Positions 8,594 through 17,598 of a stretch of DNA of 64,000 nt are shown piece after piece. Position 1 is the first letter of the stretch. Every line of letters begins with the position of its first letter. The stretch is from Pseudomonas poae (GTDB lineage Bacteria > Pseudomonadota > Gammaproteobacteria > Pseudomonadales > Pseudomonadaceae). Position numbers and translations under genes: made by a program. The notes beneath the pieces were generated by a model, which was given only the letters and a program-made list of their open reading frames with translations, was not told where the DNA came from and made no database searches. Location: the NCBI RefSeq assembly GCF_001439785.1, contig NZ_JYLI01000019.1, forward strand, positions 1 to 64,000, read 5' to 3'.

Positions 8594-8721
8594 TGTCGTG
8601 TGTGGGTGATCCACTTGACGTCTGATCCTGAACTGAACTGGTTTTCGGCCGGCTTCTGTATCTGTTAATCATTATTCCAGCCTTGATAATTGTGTTCTTA
8701 CTTCAACTCAAGGACCGAGTA

Positions 8722-8925
8722 ATGATTGATGCACTGATACGCCGGCGGGTACTTACTGCGGTTTTTAATAGTGCGGCATTTGCGGCGGACTCAGGTCTTG
8801 CACGCTTCCCTGCTGACGCTCAATCAACTGACATTCATGGAGCAGTGTCTGGCAAATTTAATTTGTCGGATGGATCTTTTAATTCGGGGTTAAAGGAATG
8901 TAGGAGATTGTCTGAATATTCCTAG
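8722..8925 (+). CDS. possible small exported protein, 67 aa, or gene remnant
   Basis: ATG 8722 is preceded by AAGGAC at a workable distance. The N-terminus (MIDALIRRRVLTAVFNSAAF, then AADSG) resembles a short signal peptide with an AxA-type cleavage site. The remaining ~45 residues (STDIHGAVSGKFNLSDGSFN) match no family I know. Base composition is more A+T-rich than the neighbours. It may be a truncated fimbrial-type or exported protein, or chance. Confidence 0.3.
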   Translation: MIDALIRRRVLTAVFNSAAFAADSGLARFPADAQSTDIHGAVSGKFNLSDGSFNSGLKECRRLSEYS

Positions 8926-9146
8926 GAGAGTCATCAGCACCGGCGTGAGCCGCGGGCATGCGGGCGTTCGAGGCCATGGAGGCTTGGGCGTACGTTTCGC
9001 GCAGTCAATGTCGATTTTTTACAAGGTGCTAGTGTTGGGTCACCGTCGGCACCACACCGCAAACGACTTTCCTGGCAATTCAATAGATCAAGCAACTCGG
9101 TTTGATAGTTGTTTGAAACTTATATTTCAACTCAGGTAGTAGAGCT

Positions 9147-10580
9147 ATGAGCGCTATTCACGAACAGGCTATGACGTATGTTTACCAGCAAGTTCAGCAA
9201 CGATTGATCGGGTACTTCAGTCGTGCGGAACGTACGGCGCTGCAGTTGTTGATCCAGCGTATTGTCGTGGCGGCAGGCGGCATGGAGCATATCGGCGACT
9301 ACAAGGTGCTGGTCGCCCACGGCGGCGGTGAGGTCAGCAGCTACACGTTGGCGATGCTGCGTGCTGCGCAATTGAGTATCGCCGGGCGATCACCGATGAC
9401 GTTCCAACTGCGGGTGGCGACGCTGCGCCATGCCGGCATGACCCAGCGCACACTCGATACCATCCACAATGGTTACAGCCGCCTGTTTTTCCATGACGAT
9501 GACCGCGTTGAATTGCTGATGGTGGAAAACCATGAGGTACTGCCATTCAATCATCAGCGCCCGGTATCGACCCAGGGCTGTGAAGCGGCACAACGCAACC
9601 GGTTGATGGTCGGTCACCTGAGCTGCGGCGATATCTGCGCAACCTTGTGCAACGACACCTATCTGGCCCTGGGGGATTTCTATCAGCGTGTCACCGCGTG
9701 GGACGGCGGCGTGCACGTGCTGGTCAGTGGCGATTCTGCGCGCAAGCAGAGCCAACTGCTGGCCTGGCTGAAAAAAGCCGCTCAGGCGGGTTCGGACAAG
9801 GGCCGCACCGACAGGGCCCTGTCTCTGGACCGCCTGTTCGCGCGCATGGACCAATGGAGCGAGGATTTCTATCGCGACCTGTATGGCGAGCATTATCAGG
9901 CCAGGGCCGACATCAGCGCCGGCGGTTACCGTCCCCTGGCGTATATCGGTTTCGCCGACCTGCTCGAAGGCATAGACCCGGCCAGCGCACCGTTGCTGAC
10001 CGAGTTCATGGCGTATACCCCAGACCCCTTGGGGTTTCATTTCAGCCACCCGGCGTTTGCCAATCCCTTGTTGATGGCCCATCTGCGCGGCCTGAAAGCT
10101 GAATGCCTGCGCGAATTACCGTATGGGGAAGGTGTTGAAGAGTTTCTGTTGCTGGCGCAGGAGCAGCTCGATCATGTGCAGATTCCGCTGGAACTGCTGG
10201 CCCAGGCCGGCAGCAGTGAAGGGCGCGCCGCGGCCACCGCCTGTGCCCGGCAGTTTTTCGGGCTGGATGAAAGTCAGATGATCTGCCTGATGTTTTCGCC
10301 CTTCATCCATCATGGTGAACGGCTGGAAAGCTACCTGCGCCAGTGCCATCCCGGCATGCTCGTGGCATTGCCCGAACTGCACAAGGTGCTGCAGGGCAAG
10401 CCGGCCGCCGAGATGCTGCAACAGTGGGTGACGGTTGCCAGCGGTTTGCCGCTGCCCTTGCTTCAGCATCTGTATCGTCAGCGGCCAATGACCCTGCTGC
10501 CGGCCAGCAGTGCGCGCAAGCACACCCTTGAGCGCGACCTGACCTCTCATGACATGGCTCGGCAGCTGTCCGCTCGATGA
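9147..10580 (+). CDS. uncharacterised 477-aa protein coupled to a MocR-like gene
   Basis: A soluble protein with no signal peptide, membrane segment or motif I recognise. Recurrent features are a Cys-rich central segment (MVGHLSCGDICATLCNDTYL), an acidic/aromatic stretch (DFYRDLYGEHYQ) and the C-terminal FSPFIHHGERLESYLRQCHP. Codon use is typical of the genome, so it is not an obvious recent import. Its stop overlaps the ATG of the next gene (ATGA), implying co-translation with a GntR-aminotransferase regulator. That pairing suggests a regulatory or metabolic partner. Function unknown. Confidence 0.75.
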   Translation: MSAIHEQAMTYVYQQVQQRLIGYFSRAERTALQLLIQRIVVAAGGMEHIGDYKVLVAHGGGEVSSYTLAMLRAAQLSIAGRSPMTFQLRVATLRHAGMTQRTLDTIHNGYSRLFFHDDDRVELLMVENHEVLPFNHQRPVSTQGCEAAQRNRLMVGHLSCGDICATLCNDTYLALGDFYQRVTAWDGGVHVLVSGDSARKQSQLLAWLKKAAQAGSDKGRTDRALSLDRLFARMDQWSEDFYRDLYGEHYQARADISAGGYRPLAYIGFADLLEGIDPASAPLLTEFMAYTPDPLGFHFSHPAFANPLLMAHLRGLKAECLRELPYGEGVEEFLLLAQEQLDHVQIPLELLAQAGSSEGRAAATACARQFFGLDESQMICLMFSPFIHHGERLESYLRQCHPGMLVALPELHKVLQGKPAAEMLQQWVTVASGLPLPLLQHLYRQRPMTLLPASSARKHTLERDLTSHDMARQLSAR

Positions 10581-11983
10581 CGTTGCGTGGCGCGCGACAA
10601 GCGGACTTCGCCTACCAGGCGGTGTATCGCTACATGATCAATCTGATCAACGAGGTGAGTACCGATACGCGAGTGAAGCTGCCGTCGCTGCGCGAGCTGT
10701 CCCAGCGCCTGAATGTCTCGATCTCCACCATCCAGTATGCCTATTCGCTGCTGGAGAAAGAGGGCCGGGTGTACTCGGTGGCCAAGTCGGGGTATTACGC
10801 CTGGCCCCTTGCCGACAGCGCTGCGACATGTGCCAGTGGGGACTTGCTCGAACGTCTGTACGTGGCGGCGCGACGCCCGGCCATGGCGGTGCTCAGCGGT
10901 GATGAACCGGCGCTACTGGCCAATCTGGACGATACCTTGCTGCGCCTGGAGCGCGAGCTGGTGCGCCAGTATCCGCGTCAGTCGCAGCACAGTTCCCAGT
11001 CGTGCGGCGTATGGGAGCTGCGCGCGGCGCTGGCGGCGCGCTACACCTCATCACCCACGCGCTGCTGGCACGCGGACGATGTGTATGTGGGTGCTGACCT
11101 GCGTGGCGTGCTCGACATCCTCATCGAGGTGCTGGGGTTGCGCGGTGCCACGGTGTTGGTCGAGTCGCCCTGTGACTGGTTGATCCTGCGTCTGCTGCAG
11201 GATGCCGGCGTGCGAGTGATCGAACTGCCCTGGGTGCACGCGGGTCGCCTTGATCTGGGGGCGCTCGAACGCGCCCTGCGCGAGGAATCCGTGCAACTGC
11301 TGTTGATGTCATCGTCGGTGAGTCTGCCGGCAGGGGTGGCCGTGCAACCTCAGGACCGCCTGGAGCTGGCCCAGTTGCTGGACCATTACGGTTGCTGGCT
11401 GTTGGAAAACGACCTGTATGGCGAATTGAGCTTTGTGCCGACTCAGGGCCCGCTGCGTGACCTGGTCAACCCCGAGCGGCTGATCGTGTTTTCCTCGTTC
11501 GAGAAAATCCTCGGGCCGGAAGCGCCTTACGGTTATGTGCTGTCGCGGCACATGAGCAGCGACCTGCAGCGCCAGTTCCTGCTGCGCTCGTTTCGGTTAT
11601 CGGCGATTCGCCAGCGGGCGATTGCGCGGTTGTACCAAAGCGGTCGCATCGACCTGCACCTGCGTAGCCTGCGCACGTTATTGCGCGAGCAGGCCAGCGC
11701 CATGGGTGAACTGCTCGATCAGCATCTGGGAGGTCTGGTGACGTACCGGATGCCGGTCGGCGGCGCGACATTCTGGCTGGAGTCGGCCAAAGCGGTGGAT
11801 ATGCGCCAGGTGTTCCAGTATCTGCTGGCGCGCGCCGTCGTTATTGCGCCCGGCGAGCTGTTCAGTGTCAGCGGTTTGCATCATCAACACCTGCGTCTGA
11901 GCCATACCTTCCACGGTCTGCCCAATCTGGACAACGCCCTGGCTGCGCTGGGCGAGGCACTGCGCCAGGGGCAGAGCGTCTAG
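10577..11983 (+). CDS. MocR-type protein: GntR helix-turn-helix plus aminotransferase-like domain
   Basis: 468 residues. The N-terminal winged helix of the GntR class is at about residues 10-75 (LPSLRELSQRLNVSISTIQY, then AYSLLEKEGRVY). A fold-type I aminotransferase-like domain follows. The pyridoxal-phosphate region shows LLENDLYGEL and FSSFEKILGPEAPYGY, in which the Schiff-base lysine is present but the arginine usual two residues before GY is replaced by proline. Cofactor binding may therefore differ from standard MocR proteins. Such proteins usually activate neighbouring metabolic genes. It is translationally coupled to the upstream 477-aa gene, and pgm begins about 100 bp further on. 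Confidence 0.82.
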   Translation: MTLRGARQADFAYQAVYRYMINLINEVSTDTRVKLPSLRELSQRLNVSISTIQYAYSLLEKEGRVYSVAKSGYYAWPLADSAATCASGDLLERLYVAARRPAMAVLSGDEPALLANLDDTLLRLERELVRQYPRQSQHSSQSCGVWELRAALAARYTSSPTRCWHADDVYVGADLRGVLDILIEVLGLRGATVLVESPCDWLILRLLQDAGVRVIELPWVHAGRLDLGALERALREESVQLLLMSSSVSLPAGVAVQPQDRLELAQLLDHYGCWLLENDLYGELSFVPTQGPLRDLVNPERLIVFSSFEKILGPEAPYGYVLSRHMSSDLQRQFLLRSFRLSAIRQRAIARLYQSGRIDLHLRSLRTLLREQASAMGELLDQHLGGLVTYRMPVGGATFWLESAKAVDMRQVFQYLLARAVVIAPGELFSVSGLHHQHLRLSHTFHGLPNLDNALAALGEALRQGQSV

Positions 11984-12086
11984 CTGTATGAAATTTCTCC
12001 CCATCAAGTAGGATCGATACCGTCGCGCGGTAGTCCAAGTGCCAGTAAACTGCTTTTTTCCGACTTCTTCTTTTCGAGGTTCATGC

Positions 12087-13730
12087 ATGACAATCAGTCC
12101 TTTTGCGGGCAAACCGGCGCCGGCTCAGTTGCTGGTGGATATCCCGCGACTGGTCACGGCCTATTACACCGGCCAGCCTGATGCAGCGATCTCCACCCAG
12201 CGCGTGGCGTTTGGTACGTCCGGGCACCGTGGCAATTCCTTCGAGCTGAGCTTCAACGAATGGCATGTGCTCGCCATCAGCCAGGCGATCTGCCTGTACC
12301 GTGAAGCCCAGGGCATCAATGGCCCGCTGTTTGTCGGCCTGGATACCCACGCACTGTCGACCCCGGCCGGCGCCAGCGCGCTGGAAGTGCTTGCCGCCAA
12401 TGGCGTGCACGTCATGCTCGCCGAGGGTGACGAATACACCCCGACGCCAGCGATTTCCCACGCCATCATCTGCTACAACCGCGGCCGCACCAGCGGCTTG
12501 GCGGACGGGATCGTCATCACGCCGTCCCATAACCCGCCGCAAAGCGGCGGTTACAAATACAACCCGCCCAATGGCGGGCCGGCCGATACCCACGTCACCA
12601 AATGGATCGAAGCCAAAGCCAACGAGCTGCTGGCCAACCAGTTGGCCGGGGTCAAGCGCATGACCCACGCCCAGGCGCTCAAGGCGGACACCACCCATCG
12701 CCATGACTACCTCAACACCTACGTGGCGGACCTGATCAATGTGATCGACATGGATGCCATCCGCAGCGCCGATCTGCGCCTGGGCGTCGACCCGCTGGGT
12801 GGAGCAGGGGTGCGTTACTGGTCGGCGATTGCCGAGCATTACCGCCTGAATCTTGAGGTGGTGAACACCGAAGTCGATTCGACCTTCCGCTTCATGAGCG
12901 TCGACTGGGACGGCCAGATCCGCATGGACCCGTCCTCCAGCTATGCCATGCAAGGCCTGATCGGGCTCAAGGAACGCTTCGACGTGGCCTTCGCCTGCGA
13001 CCCGGACCACGACCGCCACGGTATCGTTACCCCGTCCGGCGGATTGCTGGCGCCGAACAACTACCTGGCGGTGTCGATTGACTACTTGTTCCAGAACCGT
13101 CCCGACTGGCGCGCCGATGCGGCCGTGGGCAAGACGGTGGTCAGCAGCGGCTTGATTGACCGCGTGGCGGCAAACATCGGCCGTCGCCTGTATGAAGTGC
13201 CGGTGGGCTTCAAGTGGTTTGCCGATGGCTTGTTCGACGGCTCGCTGGGCTTTGGCGGCGAAGAAAGCGCCGGTGCATCGTTCCTGCGCAAGGACGGCAC
13301 GGTGTGGAGCACCGACAAGGACGGTCTGATCCCGGCCTTGCTGGCGGCCGAGATGACCTCGCGCAAAGGTCAGGATCCGAGCCAGATCTACCGTGGCCTC
13401 ACCGATGCGCTGGGCGAGCCGTTTGCCATTCGCGTCGACGCCAAGGCCACCCCGGCGCAGAAAGCCCTGCTGGGCAAGCTGTCGCCGGAGCAGGTCACGT
13501 CCACGCAACTGGCCGGGGAGAGCATCCAGCAGATCCTCAGCCATGCGCCGGGCAACAACCAGGCCATCGGTGGCTTGAAAGTGATGACCGAAAACGGCTG
13601 GTTCGCCGCACGGCCATCGGGTACCGAGGATATCTACAAGATCTACGCCGAGAGTTTTATCGGCGAAGATCACCTCAAGCAACTGGTGGAAGAAGCGCAA
13701 GTGCTGGTTGACGGCGCTATTTCTCAATAA
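12087..13730 (+). CDS. pgm: phosphoglucomutase (alpha-D-glucose phosphate-specific)
   Basis: 547 residues, normal for the bacterial Pgm family, which interconverts glucose-1-phosphate and glucose-6-phosphate for glycogen, trehalose and cell-envelope sugars. Visible signatures are the phosphoserine loop (GIVITPSHNPPQSGG), the metal loop (DPDHDRHG), the sugar-binding loop (FGGEESAG) and the phosphate-binding tail (ARPSGTEDIYKIY). I took the ATG at 12087 (MTISPFAGKPAP), the family start, rather than an upstream one. A REP pair follows the stop. Cytoplasmic housekeeping enzyme; high certainty. Confidence 0.96.
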   Translation: MTISPFAGKPAPAQLLVDIPRLVTAYYTGQPDAAISTQRVAFGTSGHRGNSFELSFNEWHVLAISQAICLYREAQGINGPLFVGLDTHALSTPAGASALEVLAANGVHVMLAEGDEYTPTPAISHAIICYNRGRTSGLADGIVITPSHNPPQSGGYKYNPPNGGPADTHVTKWIEAKANELLANQLAGVKRMTHAQALKADTTHRHDYLNTYVADLINVIDMDAIRSADLRLGVDPLGGAGVRYWSAIAEHYRLNLEVVNTEVDSTFRFMSVDWDGQIRMDPSSSYAMQGLIGLKERFDVAFACDPDHDRHGIVTPSGGLLAPNNYLAVSIDYLFQNRPDWRADAAVGKTVVSSGLIDRVAANIGRRLYEVPVGFKWFADGLFDGSLGFGGEESAGASFLRKDGTVWSTDKDGLIPALLAAEMTSRKGQDPSQIYRGLTDALGEPFAIRVDAKATPAQKALLGKLSPEQVTSTQLAGESIQQILSHAPGNNQAIGGLKVMTENGWFAARPSGTEDIYKIYAESFIGEDHLKQLVEEAQVLVDGAISQ

Positions 13731-13755
13731 CCGCCCTGTGTAGAGCGGGCTTATT

Positions 13756-13888
13756 GTGGCGAGCGGGCTTGCCCCGCGTTGGGGTGCGAAGCGCCCCCAA
13801 TCAAGGGAAACGCGGTATACCTGACACTGCGCAGAGCATGGTCTTGGGGCTGCTGCGCAGCCCAACGCAGGACAAGCCTGCTCGCCAC
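13756..13888. repeat. REP pair (REPIN-like) after pgm
   Basis: GTGGCGAGCGGGCTTGCCC on the left and the inverted arm GGACAAGCCTGCTCGCCAC on the right enclose about 95 bp, which itself holds two GC-rich imperfect dyads. Nearly the same unit occurs at 51569-51700, and in reverse at 36773-36905. It lies between convergent genes (pgm and pirin) and can form long hairpins that probably end both transcripts. Confidence 0.85.
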
Positions 13889-13917
13889 CGGGTATGCGGC
13901 TGTCCGATATTTGTAAA

Positions 13918-14613
13918 TCAGGCCAGGTCGACCAGCACGATCTCGCTGTCTTCAATCGCGGTCACCCGCAGCACCCGCTCATCCTCCACCGCCACGCCGT
14001 CGCGAGCCTGCGCGCGCAGGCCATTGACCTCAATAACCCCCGTGGCCGGCACCAGGTAGGCTCGGCGTCCACCGTCCAGGCGGTATTCGGCACTTTCCCC
14101 GGCTTTCAGGTTGGCCGCCGCCAGTCGCGCATCGGCGCGAATGCGCAGGCTTTCGCTGTCGCCGCGCTTGCCACTGGCCAGGGTCACGAAGCCCTCGCGA
14201 CCATCCTGCGGAAACGGCTTGGCGCCCCATGACGGCGGCAGCCCGGCTTCATTGGGAATGATCCAGATCTGGAAAATCTTCGTCGGTGCGGCTTCCAGGT
14301 TGTATTCGCTATGGGCAATCCCGGTGCCTGCGCTCATCACCTGCACGTCACCGGCTTCGGTGCGGCCCTTGTTGCCCAGGTTGTCGGCATGGCTGATGGC
14401 ACCCTCGCGCACATAGGTGATGATTTCCATGTCCCGGTGCGAATGCTGCGGGAAGCCGGTGCCCGGCGCGATGATGTCGTCGTTCCACACGCGCAGGTTG
14501 CCCCAGTGCATGCGCTTTGGATCGTGGTATTCGGCAAACGAAAAGTGATGATGGGCGTCGAGCCAGCCGTGATGAGCGCCGCCCAGGGAAGTGAAAGGTC
14601 GAAGTTCAAGCAT
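13918..14613 (-). CDS. pirin-family bicupin protein
   Basis: 231 residues of the pirin/YhhW type, related to quercetin 2,3-dioxygenases. The metal-binding cupin motifs are GFPQHSHRDMEIITY and GTGIAHSEYN, which supply three His and one Glu. The second cupin is shorter and degenerate, as usual. RBS AGGAG lies six bases before the ATG. It is divergent from the helicase gene (219-bp gap). Substrate unknown; some members cleave flavonols, others have regulatory roles. Confidence 0.88.
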   Translation of the reverse strand: MLELRPFTSLGGAHHGWLDAHHHFSFAEYHDPKRMHWGNLRVWNDDIIAPGTGFPQHSHRDMEIITYVREGAISHADNLGNKGRTEAGDVQVMSAGTGIAHSEYNLEAAPTKIFQIWIIPNEAGLPPSWGAKPFPQDGREGFVTLASGKRGDSESLRIRADARLAAANLKAGESAEYRLDGGRRAYLVPATGVIEVNGLRAQARDGVAVEDERVLRVTAIEDSEIVLVDLA

Positions 14614-14832
14614 GATCGTCTCCTCTGAATGGGCTCTATCATCCTTGAGCGGTTGATCGGTAAAAAGCGTAAAAAATGCCTGATTCCTATCAACCGATTA
14701 GATGGATTAACCGGGTTTTGACTTTCACTTCGTCGCCTAACTGCATGACGGCAAAGCAATTGGCTGGCACTGAACAGCGATTCCGGCGACCATGGCCCAT
14801 TCGCCAGAATCAACATCCTCGCCGGAGTTCGC

Positions 14833-17280
14833 GTGCCGCAGCAAAAGCCCGATTTGCCCCCTGATCTGCTTCCGCTGGCAGAAATGCCCTTGTTCAAACG
14901 CCTCGCTGCACGCCTGTTTGGCCATGGCCTCACGCGGCTGCGTGCGCAGCACCGGTTCTCCTGGCTGCATGGCCAGGCCGACGGGTTTCGCAGCGGGCAT
15001 GAGGCGGGCGTGGAGTACGGTTACCGCGAGGGCATGGCCGAGGGTATCGAGCAAGGGCGCCAAGTGCTGCTGATTCGTGATTTCCGCCCGGACGAGCACC
15101 GCGCGCCCGGAGTGGACGACAGCCTGTTCGACGATTGGCGCCTGCCGCTCACCGCCGAGATCAAAAAGCGCATCAAGGCCGATGTGGCGCGCCTGCTGCC
15201 CGCCCATGCCCAGCCCAGCACCGCGCAGTGGAAGATGATCTTCAGCGATACGCCGTCCACCTCGGTGATTGCCGGTGCCGGAGCCGGTAAATCCACCTCG
15301 CTGGTGTTGCGCATCCTGCTGCTCACCCATTACCTGGGCTTTGAACTCAGCTCGATGACCGTGGTGACCTTTACCCGTGAGTCGCGCAAGGACTTCGTCA
15401 ACAAGCTGATGGACATTCTTGGCCTGTGGGGCCAACCCCTTGGCGTGAAAGAAGCGCAGGCCGTGGTGCGCACCTTTCACTCGCGCATTCTGCCGATGGT
15501 GCGCAGCCTGCCGGGGTTTGAGCGCCTGCAGGCGTTCGAAAACCTCAGTGCCGGCTTCGAGGACGCTGACAGCAACCCCTTCGACCTGCGCATCAACGAC
15601 GCCCAGCGCCAGCAGATGAACGCCTGCTACCACCGGCTGCACGGTCGCCACGCGCGGTTTCGCGAATTGATCGCGCCGCTGGCCCGTCATGGCCTGCAGC
15701 TCAAGGAACTGGAGCGCGACCACCCGGACGTGCAGAAACGCATTGCGGTGACGGAGTTGGCGGCCAAGCGTGATGAAGAACTGTGCGATTTGATCGAGGA
15801 CCTGTGGTTTCGCGCGGGTGCCTGGCCGATCAAGGGCATCGAGCCCAGCCGTCAGACGTTTGAAATCAACGGCGCCACGTTCCATTGTCACGGCTATGCG
15901 CCTGAGCTGGACGCCTGGGTTGTGCTGGGCTTCGATTCGCGGGAAAACCCGCAGATCAGCCGGCCCAACGCCAAGTTGTCGGTGCGTGCGGAGTGGGCGG
16001 TAAAGCGCACCCTGTTTCAAGCTTTCTGCCGCAAGCCATTGATTTGGCTGGATAGCTACGAATCATCAAGACGACTTTTGAGCAGCCTGGCCGGTGAGGC
16101 TACAGCTGGACCCGGCTTCGATTACAAGGTCAAGGGCGAGCTGGCCTCGGCGCCATTGCTGGACTGTTTCGTCACCGCGGCGGGCTTTATCGAGAACCTC
16201 GGCCTGGACGTGCCCACCGCCGTTGGCCAGATGACCTTCGCCAGGGATGACCCCGACCGCTTGTTCTTTGAGGCACTAAGCATTTTCTGGAAAGACCTGG
16301 AAGAACACCTGCTCGAACAATCGCCGCCAATCATGACCTATAACCGCATGTTCTCGCTGTTTGGCGAGAACATGCCGGAAAACCTCAAGTTGCTCAGCGA
16401 CGCGCTGTTGCGGCCGCTATCGCACCTGATGATCGATGAATTCCAGGACGTGTCGCCGCAGATCGTCTCGTGGATCCGCGCCAGCCTGCGCGAAATCCGC
16501 AGCCGCGGCCCGGCCATGCATGTGGGGCGCGGCGCGCAGCGTTCTTCGTTGCTGTGCGTGGGTGATGACTGGCAGTCTATCTACGGCTGGCGCGGCAGTT
16601 CGCCCAAGTACTTCATGGAATTCAACACCGAGTTCCCGTCGCCCGGCACCACTCGGGTGATGCTGGGCGAGAACTACCGCAGCCATCAGCACATCATCGA
16701 TGCCGCCGAGCATATCGTGCGCGCCGCGCCGGCTATTCCCGGCAAGAAAGCCAAAGCCAGTGGCGCGCCCAAGGCGCTGGTGCCCGTACACGTCGTGGCC
16801 CGCGACGATGCTGCATTGGGCCAGCAGCTACAGGCGCACTATCAGCAGGGTGACTCGGTATTAATGCTGTATCGAAAAAGCAGCGATAAGCTATTGATTC
16901 AGGATCATATTCAGGCGGTAGTTAATGCTGATTCGAGCTTGCCGGCACCCGCGCGCAGGTTGAAACAGCTGACGTATCACAGCGCCAAGGGGCTGCAAGC
17001 GGATGCAGTCTTTCTGTTGGGCGATTGTCAGCACGTCACCAGTTCGCCTTACAAGAACCAGGTGTACCGCATGGCAGGCCTGGGCAAGGCAGGCGACAAC
17101 GAGCCCTATGACACGGCGCAAAAAGATGAAGTGCTGCGCCTGGCGTATGTCGGCATCACCCGGGCTGTCAGTCATTGCTACTGGTACGTGGAAAAGCCCG
17201 AAGGCGCGGCGGTGAATGTGCCGAGGGCATCCGAGCGGGTAGACGGCAAAAAGGCGTTTTTCGATGATCAGCGGATTTGA
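14833..17280 (+). CDS. UvrD/Rep-type superfamily 1 DNA helicase, 815 aa
   Basis: Begins at a GTG with GGAG five bases upstream. The first ~120 residues are a family-specific, charged extension. Walker A is SVIAGAGAGKSTSLV (residue ~150), motif Ia is TVVTFTRESRKDFV, Walker B is LMIDEFQDVSPQ, then CVGDDWQSIYGWRGS, LGENYRSHQ, TYHSAKGLQADAVFLLG and LRLAYVGITRA. All SF1A motifs are therefore intact. It lacks the length and accessory domains of UvrD, Rep, RecB or PcrA, so it is a separate lineage of unknown DNA-repair role. It is transcribed alone and ends at a palindrome. Confidence 0.85.
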   Translation: MPQQKPDLPPDLLPLAEMPLFKRLAARLFGHGLTRLRAQHRFSWLHGQADGFRSGHEAGVEYGYREGMAEGIEQGRQVLLIRDFRPDEHRAPGVDDSLFDDWRLPLTAEIKKRIKADVARLLPAHAQPSTAQWKMIFSDTPSTSVIAGAGAGKSTSLVLRILLLTHYLGFELSSMTVVTFTRESRKDFVNKLMDILGLWGQPLGVKEAQAVVRTFHSRILPMVRSLPGFERLQAFENLSAGFEDADSNPFDLRINDAQRQQMNACYHRLHGRHARFRELIAPLARHGLQLKELERDHPDVQKRIAVTELAAKRDEELCDLIEDLWFRAGAWPIKGIEPSRQTFEINGATFHCHGYAPELDAWVVLGFDSRENPQISRPNAKLSVRAEWAVKRTLFQAFCRKPLIWLDSYESSRRLLSSLAGEATAGPGFDYKVKGELASAPLLDCFVTAAGFIENLGLDVPTAVGQMTFARDDPDRLFFEALSIFWKDLEEHLLEQSPPIMTYNRMFSLFGENMPENLKLLSDALLRPLSHLMIDEFQDVSPQIVSWIRASLREIRSRGPAMHVGRGAQRSSLLCVGDDWQSIYGWRGSSPKYFMEFNTEFPSPGTTRVMLGENYRSHQHIIDAAEHIVRAAPAIPGKKAKASGAPKALVPVHVVARDDAALGQQLQAHYQQGDSVLMLYRKSSDKLLIQDHIQAVVNADSSLPAPARRLKQLTYHSAKGLQADAVFLLGDCQHVTSSPYKNQVYRMAGLGKAGDNEPYDTAQKDEVLRLAYVGITRAVSHCYWYVEKPEGAAVNVPRASERVDGKKAFFDDQRI

Positions 17281-17296
17281 AAGTAAGCTGGTCAAT

Positions 17297-17321
17297 GTGG
17301 GAGGGGGCAAGCCCCTCCCAC
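17297..17321. terminator. bidirectional hairpin between convergent genes
   Basis: GTGGGAGGGG and CCCCTCCCAC form a perfect 10-bp stem with a GCAAG loop. It sits 16 bp past the helicase stop and 4 bp past the stop of the opposite DUF1652 gene. A sister copy lies at 32302-32327 in the same convergent context, so this is a dispersed repeat acting as a shared terminator. Confidence 0.7.
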
Positions 17322-17325
17322 CTGT

Positions 17326-17598
17326 TCACGCCCGTAAAGACTGTGGCGGCACAAACGACGCCAGCTCATCCTCGATCGCTTCGATGATGCGCTCTACATC
17401 GGCAGCGTTCATCACCGAGGCGCAGGGAATGCCGGCAATCGCAATCAGCGTCTCGCCGCTTGCGCGGTCGAACAGGCGGGCGACCATGCTGCCGGGCGCG
17501 TCCATGCTGCCCTCGAAGCCGGTTGGATGAAAATGCCAGCGCATCAGTTGACAGGCATTCGGGAACGTTACTTTGTTCATGTTGCCCACCTTGTTCAT
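17326..17598 (-). CDS. DUF1652 domain protein, 90 aa
   Basis: Short cytoplasmic protein with the Pseudomonas DUF1652 pattern: an N-terminal LMRWHFHPTGFEGSMDAPGS, then ARLFDRASGETLIAIAGIPC and a C-terminal helix (ADVERIIEAIEDEL). The start at 17598 has AAGGAAG six bases upstream; an internal ATG at 17580 is less well placed. The family is lineage-specific and has no assigned function. Confidence 0.75.
   Translation of the reverse strand: MNKVGNMNKVTFPNACQLMRWHFHPTGFEGSMDAPGSMVARLFDRASGETLIAIAGIPCASVMNAADVERIIEAIEDELASFVPPQSLRA

Larger units (their letters stand above)
8421..9146. other. 726-bp intergenic region, mostly without genes
   Basis: It contains the palindrome at 8567-8593 and one weak small frame at 8722-8925; otherwise nothing recognisable. 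The distal part (9020-9146) is A+T-rich and probably holds the promoter of the 477-aa gene, but I could not place clear -35/-10 boxes. Confidence 0.4.

Noticed and set aside
7380..8672. 430-codon minus-strand frame overlapping mexS
   Set aside because: Antisense to a clear oxidoreductase; sequence is His/Gln/Arg-rich with no domain.
12081..13955. 624-codon open frame on the minus strand opposite pgm
   Set aside because: It mirrors pgm, whose product has all family motifs; long antisense frames are common in high-GC DNA and this one encodes a low-complexity, His/Arg/Gly-rich sequence.
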